DNA from: Vitrella brassicaformis
Lineage: Eukaryota; Sar; Vitrellaceae
DNA: 41,251 nt
Direction of reading: 5' to 3'
Assembly: GCA_001179505.1 (NCBI GenBank)
Contig: CDMY01000620.1
Location: 27,593-68,843 of the forward strand
The notes beneath the pieces are model-generated. The model did no database searches. It worked only from the letters and a program-made list of their open reading frames with translations, and was not told the origin of the DNA. Every line of letters begins with the position of its first letter. Position 1 is the stretch's first letter. Of the stretch, positions 32,808 through 41,251 are shown one piece after another. Made by a program: the position numbers and the translations under genes.

Positions 32808-32892
32808 ACGAGCGAGGACAGAAAAACAATCATTTCCGGGGGCAAACTCCGGGTGAAAAACGTCGAGATGGCGCTGAGAGCATCATCCACCG
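32808..32892 (-). repeat. Inverted near-identical copy of part of gene Y
   Basis: About 85 bases are the reverse complement of about 40143-40250, nearly identical except for one 24-base segment present only in the copy at 40 kb. Read on the minus strand the segment encodes CSQRHLDV then FHPEFAPGNDCFSVLA, in the same frame as gene X and as gene Y. It therefore looks like a duplicated exon rather than a random repeat. Confidence 0.85.
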
Positions 32893-33432
32893 GGTGAAAA
32901 GTCGACGAGGGATGGCCACTTTGTGCCGAGCTCGTCGAGGATCGCCTGGCGGTCGATGCTGGTGAAGGCGTTCTCGAAGGCCTGACAGGCCCGAAACAGC
33001 GTCTCACCGCCTTCCGACGTACCAACGGCGAACTGCAGTCTGCAGGAGGGAAAATCATCTTCGAAGGCCAGTTTATTGTCCGTACAGAGCAAAAAGGCTG
33101 CCGGCGGAGAGAATCTTAGTATAGCTGTCTGGCATGTCTCCTGGGAGCATCCGATTCATGAGGGAAGGCAGCCGGACGCTCTGGTCTTGCACGGTCCATA
33201 CAGGCACGGAGGTTTTTGTACCGCCAATCTGTAGGGCCCGCTGCATGAGGTTTTCATGTGCTCTTTTTGCATCCCCCCGATAAGACTGTATGGTCCGTGT
33301 TGGCTATCTTGAAAGCCGAGTCACGCCCACGCCTCTCGCATTGTTGTATGGCATTGTTGTTAATCCATGTAATGCCATACAGGGAACGACAAACACGAAA
33401 GAAAAAGTGAGCGCGCCCCATCCCGTTCCCAT
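32883..33432 (-). CDS. Small secreted protein X, three exons
   Basis: Exon 1 is 33331-33432, exon 2 is 33086-33285 and exon 3 is 32883-33039. The introns are 45 and 46 bases, GT..AG, and phases agree, giving 152 residues. The start MGTGWGALTFSFVFVVPCMA is a signal peptide or anchor. The rest (KRAHENLMQRALQIGG, SVPVWTVQDQSVRLPSL, GGETLFRACQAFENAFTS, ILDELGTKWPSLVDF) matches no family I know. The stop at 32883 is a TGA exactly where gene Y has TGG (Trp), and the frame stays open and homologous to Y beyond it for about 30 codons. X may therefore be truncated by a nonsense change. Its 3' end faces away from the ASST-like gene B. An alternative is that the second intron is retained in another frame. 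Confidence 0.55.
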
Positions 33433-33640
33433 CAGCGCAGCGAGATACCATCGCAACGTGCATGTGAGAGACCTCTGGTGTCTCACACCCATGCAAGATG
33501 TACTATCTAAGTTCATTGAAAGTCCCACCTCGACTGAACAAGAAAACAACGCGCAGAAAAAACATGCTTCGTTCATATGTCCACACAGGAACGAAGCGCC
33601 CTGCTAGGTTTAGAATTTTGTACGGGTCGCCACCATCCCT

Positions 33641-36036
33641 CTAACGCGAACAGGCCGGTGGGAGCACAACTGCCGACTTGCCCAGCTCCTTGCCTTTACC
33701 ATCAAGGGCGACAGCCTGGAAGTACTGACACTTTTTACCTCCCACCTCAACCCAGTGCTCGAATTGCTGCTTCTCGACTTCGGCAAACACGGCAGTCAGC
33801 TCGTCATCGCTCTCACCTGTAACAATCCGCCATACATGCGTTCGAGTGTCTCCATTCCAGCTAAAATGAAGGCGCAGTGCATTGGTAGGGTTGTTGTCAT
33901 CCAGAAGGACCGTCGGGGGCCACTTTGGTGCGCCGATCCAGGGAGCCTTGATTGAGCGATACGAGCCCAGTGAGGGGAATGCCCACTCCATTCGTATCAG
34001 CTCTTGATTATCTTGCTCTGTCTCGACATAGAAAGGAGGGGCTTCATACATCATCGTGTGACCCGGAGGCCAGTGGTGGCCGAAACATATGATTTTGTTT
34101 CCATCGGGCAGCCGTCTGTAACTCCCCATCACTCGCGATTTGTATCCGGGTTCATATGAGGATACCAACCGAGCGACTCTGGGGCTGCCGTCGAGGTCGA
34201 ACTCCAACTCATAATCAACAGCACGAGCACCCGATTTCCAGCTGTGGTGAAAAACGTTGTTCCAGCTGTTGTCAAAAACAGTGACCACGTTGTCTCCGAA
34301 CTGTCGGGCGTCGTGCTGTCCCATGAATTGGCCATTTGGATCGCCAAGAATCCTGACAACCAGACCAATTGCCAGGTTAGTTGAATCACAAATCATTCTC
34401 CTAATTTGATGTAATGAATGGTTCGCGAATGACCTGAAGTCACCCCCATTGCCGCCGAGACGCCAGATGACCTTGCCCGTATCCCTACAACCCCATTTAC
34501 ATTTGCACACAGACGTCCACAGCACTCCATCACTTACCGCTCTATTTTGACGACTTGATTCAGATTTCTCCTGCAGAAAAATGAAAAGGCAGGAGATCGC
34601 AAAGTGCTCTAAGTACGAAAAGAACGGACATAGAAATGAGAATGGCGCCATCCTGCGTCTCGTCCAATGAGTTGCCGTGTGCAAGATCCCATATACGCCT
34701 GAAAGATTGCGTATTGAGCGTGCTTGCACACCATCAATCGCTCTACTCCTACCTCGAGCTCTCGGCAGCACGGACCCAATACTCCTGTCGAGCCGAGCTT
34801 AGACCTACGGGACTGTCCCAATAAATGCGAGGCATGTGATCCCAAGCCCTCCATTCCATCAAGACCTCACCTACCGAAATTCGTGTACGTCCCATCATTG
34901 AAAGACTTAGCAATGTCTTTACCAGTTGCCAAAACTTCTTGTACGACAGGTCCAGCAATCCAAACCTGTTCGTTTGATGGGGCCTGCATATCGGGCCGGA
35001 CCGACCTTGCGTTGAATGGGTGGCATTCGTAGACGATGACGAGTCCATTGCCACTCCTGGATAGCTGAAACTCATGATCACTCAGCTTTCCTCCGTGTGC
35101 CGCATCGAATTCGAGTCTCTCCACGTAATCTGACCCCCCAGTAATTTGGGATTGTGTCTCAGTTCCTAGCATCAGCTGGTCGCTGTGTATCGGGGCGAAA
35201 CGCGAAAAAAAACCCTTGCCGTAGAACACCGGGTCACCTAGAGAAGTAATTATCATGCGGAAGTTGGCGTCGTTCCCGGACGCTACATGTGAGGCAGTGA
35301 AAATGTATCCAGGTGAGAGCTTGGTGAGGTTGCCAAGGGGTGTCACACGGATCCGTGGAAATGATCTCGGGAGCGTCCGGTAAGCACAGTTCGGAGCGTA
35401 GGTGGCACCACTGGCCCAATCGTCTGCTTCGTTGCAGTCAAAAGCGTCTGATGGCGAGGGCCCATTTTGTGGGTCTTTGCCGTCTCTTGGACTTTTCTCC
35501 TTAGCGACAAAATATGAACCGAGCTCTCGCCACGACATTGTGAAGCTCCACTCGGCAGCGGGGAAAGTCAATCCTTCAGCGGTCCTGATTCCCTTCTTCA
35601 CCGTGACCCGCACAGACTCACCAGGCGTGAAGGCCTCATCTGGTGTGAAATACACTGTCCGGCTGTCGCTCAGTAGCCGCGTCTCTCCATCGTGGTCGCC
35701 AGACACATTGCCCCGCACGCTTATCTTTCCTTGAATGCTTTCTCTGTCCACCTTGTCCTTCGGCCTGAAGGCAATGGTTGTCAGAGGGGACACGAGGATG
35801 GCTCCGGGGAGAGGATGGGCGTAAATGAACGGGGTGTCCTTGTTCAAAGTCTCCAGGCTAGAAGAAGGCTTGGGCGTATTCTTCTCATCTCTGAGCTTAG
35901 GTCTGGTAGGGTCCATACCCAACACGTTCAGCTGATGGAGGACCTGTTCCGTGTTGAATCGTGCCACCTCTTCATCGGTGGGTGACCCGGAAGAACGTGC
36001 GAAATAGATGATGAGCAATATACGGTGAAAATACAT
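33641..36036 (-). CDS. Secreted arylsulfotransferase-like protein (paralogue B)
   Basis: This is a paralogue of the gene at 24530, on the opposite strand. Six exons are read from 36036 downward: 34923-36036, 34753-34870, 34630-34698, 34538-34570, 34434-34484 and 33641-34352. Introns are 52, 54, 59, 53 and 81 bases, giving 698 residues without a break. The start MYFHRILLIIYFA is a signal peptide. An SbsA/Big_5-like Ig domain follows (VSPLTTIAFRPKDKVD, VYFTPDEAFTPGESVRV). Then come the sulfotransferase landmarks EWRAWDHMP, LAHGNSLDE, GKVIWRLGGNGGDF, FMGQHDARQ, PWIGAPKWPP and LHFSWNGDTRTHVW. Three intron positions are shared with A (after ILIS, after KIER and after GDFR). A's three 5' introns are absent, and two B introns have no counterpart. 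The protein probably sulfates phenols or carbohydrates in the secretory path; substrate unknown. Confidence 0.9.
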
Positions 36037-36058
36037 AAGTGTTGATTGTGTTTGCTCA

Positions 36059-36274
36059 TTATTCCGTTTGTTTCAGACACACGCATGTGTATGTGTGAGT
36101 GAGAGAGAGAGAGAGAGAGAGAGAGAAGGAATTGGACGTGCCCTCATGCACCGACATCCGCAGCACCGCCTGTCGAACCAGGGCTAGACCGAGGCGTCCC
36201 TTAGGGGTCACCCCAGGGCGCGCAGCCGCAACGATCAGCAAGAAGGGCACCACGCTGATGAGGCGTCGGTACAT
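36059..36274 (-). CDS. Possible small secreted ORF upstream of paralogue B
   Basis: The frame starts MYRRLISVVPFLLIVAAARP, a good signal peptide, and continues through a GA microsatellite (36098-36126) that encodes a SLSLSLSL tail. It could be the first exon of a separate short gene or a chance frame. It cannot be joined to paralogue B because I see no acceptor AG in the right place. No family is recognised. Confidence 0.25.
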   Translation of the reverse strand: MYRRLISVVPFLLIVAAARPGVTPKGRLGLALVRQAVLRMSVHEGTSNSFSLSLSLSLTHTYTCVCLKQTE

Positions 36275-37262
36275 CTAGGGTGCAGAGTGAGGTGGCAGAT
36301 TGCTTACACCAAAGGACACAAGTGTCCTTTCTGTGACTGATGGTCTTTGTGCCGAGTTCTGCACCAAAAAGGTGGGCAGGCGGATACGTACAAACACTCG
36401 TGCAGACACGCAACACCAAAGCTGTGTGTTCACTAATCGATATCGGTCCGTCCGGAAAGGGACAGCGTGTTCACCACAAGAGATACTGGCGCGACAGTCG
36501 AGAGGACGCAGAAAAAGCGGCGCACGCGCAGCCACCCCTCCTTATCTCTTTCCCTCCATCCCTGCGTCCTCTATATGTATACGCAAACATGTACACATCC
36601 ACATGAGCGGCGTGTATCCCCTGCACAGTGTGAGAAAACTGAGGGCGCTAGCGTCTTCAACACGTGTGCATACTTATGACATATATACGCAGCGAGGATT
36701 GCAGTGCTCCGTCGTCCTCGAATTCTATCGAATTCGTCCATGAGTGTGCTGCATGTCGTGTGCCTGCCTGATACATTTGTCGCATCACTGGCGATATTCA
36801 TGTATATCCATGTATGTCTCCGTGTGCCTTTCGGCCATGCACATGCCGACGCATCTATCGATCCCCTTTGCGACAGCATACGTCTGGTGCCCTTGCTTAT
36901 GATTATACCTGTTTCATAATGTCCCTTCTCGGCCTTGCGGGTGTCGCAGTCGGTCTTGAAAGACGGAATGAGTCTCATCTGGGAGAAAGGGAGGGTGAAG
37001 GCAAAACCGTTGACAAGGACGTGGCCATTCGTTCGGTTTGTCGACGCATACGACGAGTCCGTATGTGGCTCGACGGCCCCATACGACTGACGAACGGCCC
37101 TTGCATCAACAAGTTTCTCCACCTCTTGGTTGTCGAAACATTGCACCACATGGAGTACACCCTGTGCCGCGGAGGATCGTCTACATCCTCAGCGGAAAAA
37201 GGAAGGGGTCGTCTATTTGTAACGGTAACGGATTTCTTTTTTCTGTCTTGTACGAAAAACAA
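36275..37262. other. No supported gene
   Basis: A 192-codon minus-strand frame (36571-37149) exists but has no motif and shares the region with short plus-strand frames. A microsatellite (GA)n lies just to the left. Promoter sequence of the lectin gene should be at the right end, but no element is identifiable. Confidence 0.35.
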
Positions 37263-38172
37263 ATGGCCCTCTTGAGTTTTCTCGTAGGATGGAGTTTAGT
37301 CGCTACCGTGACCATCATGGGAGAGGATAGCCCTCCAGAGAGGAATCTGGGTTTTGGACTCAAGAAGCACATGCTGACCGCCACAGCGACGAAAGAGACC
37401 AGTGACCGTGTGGTCCCTCCTTTCTTTTCCGCCCGCCGCATGGAGACCCCCAACATGACACGAGCTCGCTATGAGATACAACACGAATATGACGACTACT
37501 TCAACCACCAGAAGAAGTGTCGGGCACGGGGTGGCAAGCTCGCGGAACCGTCTTCTGTGGTAAGAGAGGGGGAAACGAATGAGTCGTCTTACTGGTTGGC
37601 GGTTTTCGTAGGCTGACTTGGAGGCTATGTTTAATGCTACGCGAGATTTTGGCGGCTCCATGAAGAACATGATATTCCTAATCGGTATCGTCATGAGACA
37701 GGTATGCACAGGCACCTGATCGCCACACCTACACGACTGCGTTGTCATCACACACAGGAATGCCATCCTGCCACCCAGCGGTTTGAGCACAGCTGCTGGA
37801 CATTCGCAAGCAAGCCAAAAGGAGGGGATGCGCCATGGTTCTTCGGTAGGTCAGCAAGCCTGCCCGCAACCCTTCAAACGTCTATGACACCCAGGAACGA
37901 GTTACTGGCCCGAACCCAGGAAGCAGCCCGACAATTTTCGGCATGAGGGTCAGAACTGCACATACTACGTCAGCTCGATTTGGCCGGGAGCAAGGGGGTT
38001 CAACACCCCTCTTGAGCCCCTCCTGCCGCACGGCACAATCGGCGATGAAGTATGCACACACGACTTCCGAGCCTTGTGCGAATTCCCCACTGCAAACGCC
38101 ACGGAAACCGCGGAGAGGTACGGGGATGGGCGAAATACAGCAGAAGGCAGGACAGACTTTTTCGTTCCTTGA
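37263..38172 (+). CDS. Secreted C-type lectin-like domain protein
   Basis: C-type lectin domains bind sugars, often with calcium. Four exons are read: 37263-37559, 37612-37701, 37758-37845 and 37895-38172. The introns are 52, 56 and 49 bases, GT..AG, giving 250 residues. The signal peptide is MALLSFLVGWSLVATVTIMG. The lectin-like domain starts near residue 80 with YFNHQKKCRARGGKLAEPSS. It goes on with an FLIG core, SCWTF (Cys 142) and WPEPRKQPDN (QPD at 169-171, the triplet linked to galactose-type calcium sites), then GQNCTYY and CTHDFRALCEF. The usual WND triplet near the end is not obvious, so calcium binding is uncertain. The gene converges on the GT43 gene with 385 bases between stops. 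Confidence 0.75.
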
Positions 38173-38557
38173 GCAGGTAGAATGGGGTGACAAAAGGCAT
38201 GACTGAAAGTGGCAATTATCTTGGGGACAGTCAGGCAGTGGCTCATGCACACACACCCCACGAGAGAGACGTGGGTACGTATATGGGTACATGTAGGCAC
38301 ACGAAGTCACAACCGTTAAATGGGAAGACTGCACGCTTTAGCACACAGACACACCCTTCTAGGAGAAAATATATGTCAATTGTAGATCGTGATTTACACA
38401 TTTTGCGGACGAGGTCTTTGGTACCACATCTGTTCTCACCAAGCGTGATACCCTGGGTCAGATTCGTCTGATGTATTTGGCTTTCGTCTGATGCGTTTGG
38501 ATGGACAAAAAGCTCATGTATTCGATAGAATCAAAAAGTGTCAACGTAGAAAGCACG

Positions 38558-39985
38558 CTAGGCGTTGAAGTTCACAAGCTGTCTCATCAGTCCGTCGCTG
38601 CTCACATGATGATCCGTCCGTACATGCCAGACATTCACCTGAGATGGGAGTTCATGCAGTAATATCCAAAAAAAAGGCCTGTCATATCGTCCTCACCTCG
38701 GTACAGTTGGATGCAAGAGGCTCAAAGTCACTCAGCGGCAGTCCAAACTGGGTGAGAAAGTCTGTTTCCTACATTATTACGCAGATTGTCGTCACTAGAA
38801 TAAAGTAGCAGGTTACATCAAGTCAAACGTGTCGTCTCTCATACCAAGCCGAATCGCTTCTCAGAGTTTGGGTCCCAACGCGGCGCGTTTGAGGAATATG
38901 GAAGGAAAAAGCCAACGTGGATCCCAAATCCTGCGAAGGTATCGACTGTTTGTATGTTTAGAAACCCATTTGGGTGTCTCCCTGGCCCACCTGACGTATC
39001 AATAGGATACCTAGCTCCCCGCCACTGCTCAAAGCATTCCCCGAAGGAGCAAATCAGCCGATGAAAGCCTGGCAACCGCTCCTTACAGGGATGTAGTCGC
39101 GTATTTTTCCTGTTCTTGCGTCCACGACGCATCGCTGGAAGAGGAATCCCGAAACAGACCCCACCGGCCACACTCCTATCCTCTTCACTTTGCGTATCTC
39201 TGCAAATAGCTGAAGGTCGTACGCGTTATCGTCATCTGCGAAATAGACCACGCCGGCCTGAACGTCGAAAAAGCGCAGTCCGAACACTCAGACGAACCCA
39301 GGACAATAATTCTTCCTTATGCTGACCTCATAGGCTTCTCGCAGGTAGGTGTCAGTCTCGCTGTTAATCATATGGCGAATGTAGTCGAGTGCTGCATTCC
39401 TCTGCTCTGCACCCTTGACACGGTATTGGCCAGCCGTCGGAAAGTGAAGGTGCGACCAATGACTCACAGGACTGTCGTGCAACAATCTCTCAATGCGCTT
39501 GCTGGGCCTTTCTGCATCCTCAACCAACGTCAGATGCTGAAAACATGCAGTTGCGGGGTGAACGGGCAAGAGAGAGACACTGCAACTGATACCAAATTCT
39601 CAACGTGGCCGATAGTATTGGTAAACCGCACAAGATCAAGGCGCTGTGTCACACGGCTGTACGTCGGTGTTATCACAAACAGCCAACGGACCCCGGGGCA
39701 CCTAACAGGAACCAACACAGGGGGAAAGTGACAAGGCGACGGCTCGTACCACCAATGTATTGGGGCAAGCGAATAGGAATTGGAATGCTGATATTTCCGT
39801 GCAAGGCCAGGGATGAATGGTTGCCGGATCTTTTGAACGATATCCTGAGGTATCTCCCCCCGTTGCGGACGACCGGCATGCCATCCTTGATCATTACTCG
39901 TGCACTCGTCGGAGACTCCACAATACTTCATCCGGTATGCGTATGAAAAAGCGAGCAGAGAGAGAAAAAACAAAGACAGCATCAT
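38558..39985 (-). CDS. GT43-family glycosyltransferase (beta-1,3-glucuronosyltransferase-like)
   Basis: GT43 enzymes move a sugar, usually glucuronic acid or xylose, from a UDP donor onto a glycan in the Golgi. Six exons are read from 39985 downward: 39593-39985, 39327-39536, 39087-39257, 38845-39024, 38697-38768 and 38558-38638. Introns are 56, 69, 62, 76 and 58 bases, giving 368 residues, near the family size. The start MMLSLFFLSLLAFSYAYR is a signal anchor. Landmarks are WLFVITPTYSR, FTNTIGHVENLHLTLVEDAE, VKGAEQRNAALDYI, the metal/donor motif VVYFADDDN (D209-D211) and IGVWPVG. Further on come RYPIDTSG, ETDFLTQFG (E319 matches the family's catalytic base), LEPLA-like FEPLASNCTE and VWHVRTDHH (H347, donor binding). 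The third acceptor could be 3 bases off. Sugar specificity cannot be read from sequence. Confidence 0.92.
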
Positions 39986-40074
39986 AGCAACTACCGGGAC
40001 GAACGGTTACCTGGGGAGGTGGTCGCATTCTGAGAATTCTCGTCCTAAACCGTACATTTGTGTCGTTCCTTTGT
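39986..40074. promoter_or_regulatory. Short divergent promoter region between GT43 and gene Y
   Basis: Only 89 bases separate the two divergent start codons, so both genes must share this promoter or have start sites inside each other's leader. It contains the palindrome gagaattctc at about 40032-40041. No TATA-like box is evident. If Y instead starts at the upstream GTG of its frame the gap is shorter still, but ATG 40075 is the reasonable start. Confidence 0.5.
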
Positions 40075-40560
40075 ATGCTGCTGATCTCGCTCTGCTTCAT
40101 ACGTGTCCTGGCTTGCAATAGAGCCTTAATCCCTTCGCGTGGATGGTGCTCTCAGCGCCATCTCGACGTTCGTGAAGTGAAGACCGACATGGTTGTTTTT
40201 CACCCGGAGGTTGCCCCCGGAAATGATTGTTTTTCTGTCCTCGCTCTGCTCCCGGGTCGGCTTGTGGTTGTGCCGATGGAGCGGTGTCTAGTAGTAGAAT
40301 GGGTGAGTGATGTAACTTTGAACGACGGACACTATGCCAACCTCCAGAGGGCCCGAGTGGCCACACTGGAGCATGAAAATGCTTTACCAAGCAACATTGA
40401 ATCAACAGTTCAACAGTCCAATGCCAACTCATTCAGTTTTAACACCATTTTCCCCGATCTTGCTCCTGTTTTGTCCTTCCCTAACTCACTTGGCACAATA
40501 AGGCCCGTCACCTTAGCATGTCAGTTTCACAACGCCTACCCTAATGCTGCTCAATTCTAG
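40075..40560 (+). CDS. Small secreted protein Y
   Basis: The frame from ATG 40075 gives 161 residues starting MLLISLCFIRVLACNRA, a signal peptide, then WCSQRHLDVREVKTDMVVF and HPEVAPGNDCFSVLALLPG. A 45-base segment at 40303-40347 has GT..AG ends and fits the short introns of this genome. It is in frame either way, so the protein may be 146 residues when it is spliced. The tail is rich in Asn, Ser and Pro. No family is recognised. A segment of about 85-108 bases is shared with gene X at 32.8 kb, inverted. It is head-to-head with the GT43 gene. Confidence 0.55.
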   Translation: MLLISLCFIRVLACNRALIPSRGWCSQRHLDVREVKTDMVVFHPEVAPGNDCFSVLALLPGRLVVVPMERCLVVEWVSDVTLNDGHYANLQRARVATLEHENALPSNIESTVQQSNANSFSFNTIFPDLAPVLSFPNSLGTIRPVTLACQFHNAYPNAAQF

Positions 40561-41251
40561 AACACGGCAGAGATGCTGACATCTCCCTCCCTTCATCAGC
40601 GCAGCGGTATATCATCAATGACGAGGCGAAATGCTCTTCAGTGTCATGTTTCTTCTCGTGTGTTAACTGTCCGTGTGTCATTTCATGCCACCCTGTAGCA
40701 TTCCCTCCCTTCATGTGCTGGGCTCCGAACAGCACCATTGTCGACTGCAGGGTGCGGAAGGCGCATGAATATGACACATGATCCATCTCACATCAACACA
40801 TCCGCTGAGTGATGCACCTCGGCTGCAGAAGAAGAAAACCCACAGACAGTGACAAAAACTCCTTCCTCCGCTTCGCCATCCGAATGGCCCAACCCACCAA
40901 TGACCATTCGCATGGATACAGGACCGGCTGCTGTGCAGCGCGTCTTCCTCTCAGGCGTGGGAGTCCTGGCACCCTGACGAAGCTGTCATTCGTGTGTGTC
41001 ATCACTCGTGCCACAGCAACATGACGTCGCAGCACCTCGCGAGTGCACACGAGTCCCGGGATTTGTTGTTCGTCGAGTTCCTCTCCCAACCGTTTGTAAA
41101 CACTGTAGCCTGTGCGGGCTTAGCTCACTCAGCCTCTCCATTCGCCTTCTGATTGTGAGAAAAGGCCGGTGAGGACCTTTCCTGTAGTTAGCTGAATAGA
41201 GGATCTGCTGGGCGGTAAGTCCCAGAGTAAGAGTGCTTTTACTTTAATAGG
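40561..41251. other. No firm gene; possible minus-strand exon
   Basis: A minus-strand frame at 40793-41089 (EVLRRHVAVARVMTHTNDSF, LYPCEWSLVGWAIRMAK) looks somewhat protein-like, but it has no recognised motif and no clear splice signals. The last 150 bases show nothing I can support. Confidence 0.25.

Noticed and set aside
36571-37149. 192-codon minus-strand frame ahead of the lectin gene
   Set aside because: No motif, signal peptide or splice context was found. It is kept only as a note in the gene-free stretch.
41114-41190. tRNA-like start (gcgggcttagctcactc) near the right end
   Set aside because: No matching acceptor strand, anticodon arm or T arm could be placed downstream.

Overview
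The window is nuclear DNA from a eukaryote. Its genes are split by very short GT..AG introns (mostly 45-81 bases), many products start with a signal peptide, and there is a chromodomain retroelement remnant, restriction-endonuclease-type LINEs and many inverted-repeat elements. The mix would fit an alveolate alga such as the chromerid Vitrella, but that name is inference and nothing here proves it. Two runs of exactly 300 N (10482-10781, 23839-24138) are placeholder assembly gaps.

Layout. 1-2691: decayed Ty3/gypsy chromovirus (integrase end plus chromodomain). 3837-3889: a 24-bp perfect hairpin. 4158-5009: element with 110-bp terminal inverted repeats carrying two in-phase exons of a host-like gene. 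5806-6669: foldback element with 264-bp arms built of short subrepeats. 7250-8971: secreted GH16 glycoside hydrolase with a partial second GH16-like region and a PAN/Apple-like segment, frameshifted once. 9201-12240: giant palindrome with arms of about 1.25 kb around the first gap. 12.3-17.4 kb: dispersed and tandem repeats with a few coding-like scraps. 17.4-21.6 kb: mostly simple repeats plus a possible split membrane-protein gene. 21645-22255: LINE 3' fragment, cut by a second foldback element (22256-24499) that holds a gene fragment and the second gap and ends 30 bases before the next start codon.

24530-27075 (+) and 33641-36036 (-) are two intact arylsulfotransferase-like paralogues, each with a signal peptide and an N-terminal Ig-like (SbsA type) domain, facing each other. 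Between them lie a nearly full-length RLE-type LINE (about 27.7-31.6 kb) whose ORF has one in-frame TAG, and a small secreted-protein gene (X, 32883-33432). The right end is the most gene-dense part: a secreted C-type lectin (37263-38172, +), a GT43 glycosyltransferase (38558-39985, -) and a small secreted protein (Y, 40075-40560, +) that is head-to-head with GT43 and shares a near-identical exon segment with X.

The recognisable host genes all point to the secretory path and to glycans or sulfate esters: GH16, two ASST-like proteins, GT43 and a lectin. Whether they act in one pathway is inference. The exon models come from reading splice sites by eye, supported by codon phase and by agreement between paralogues.
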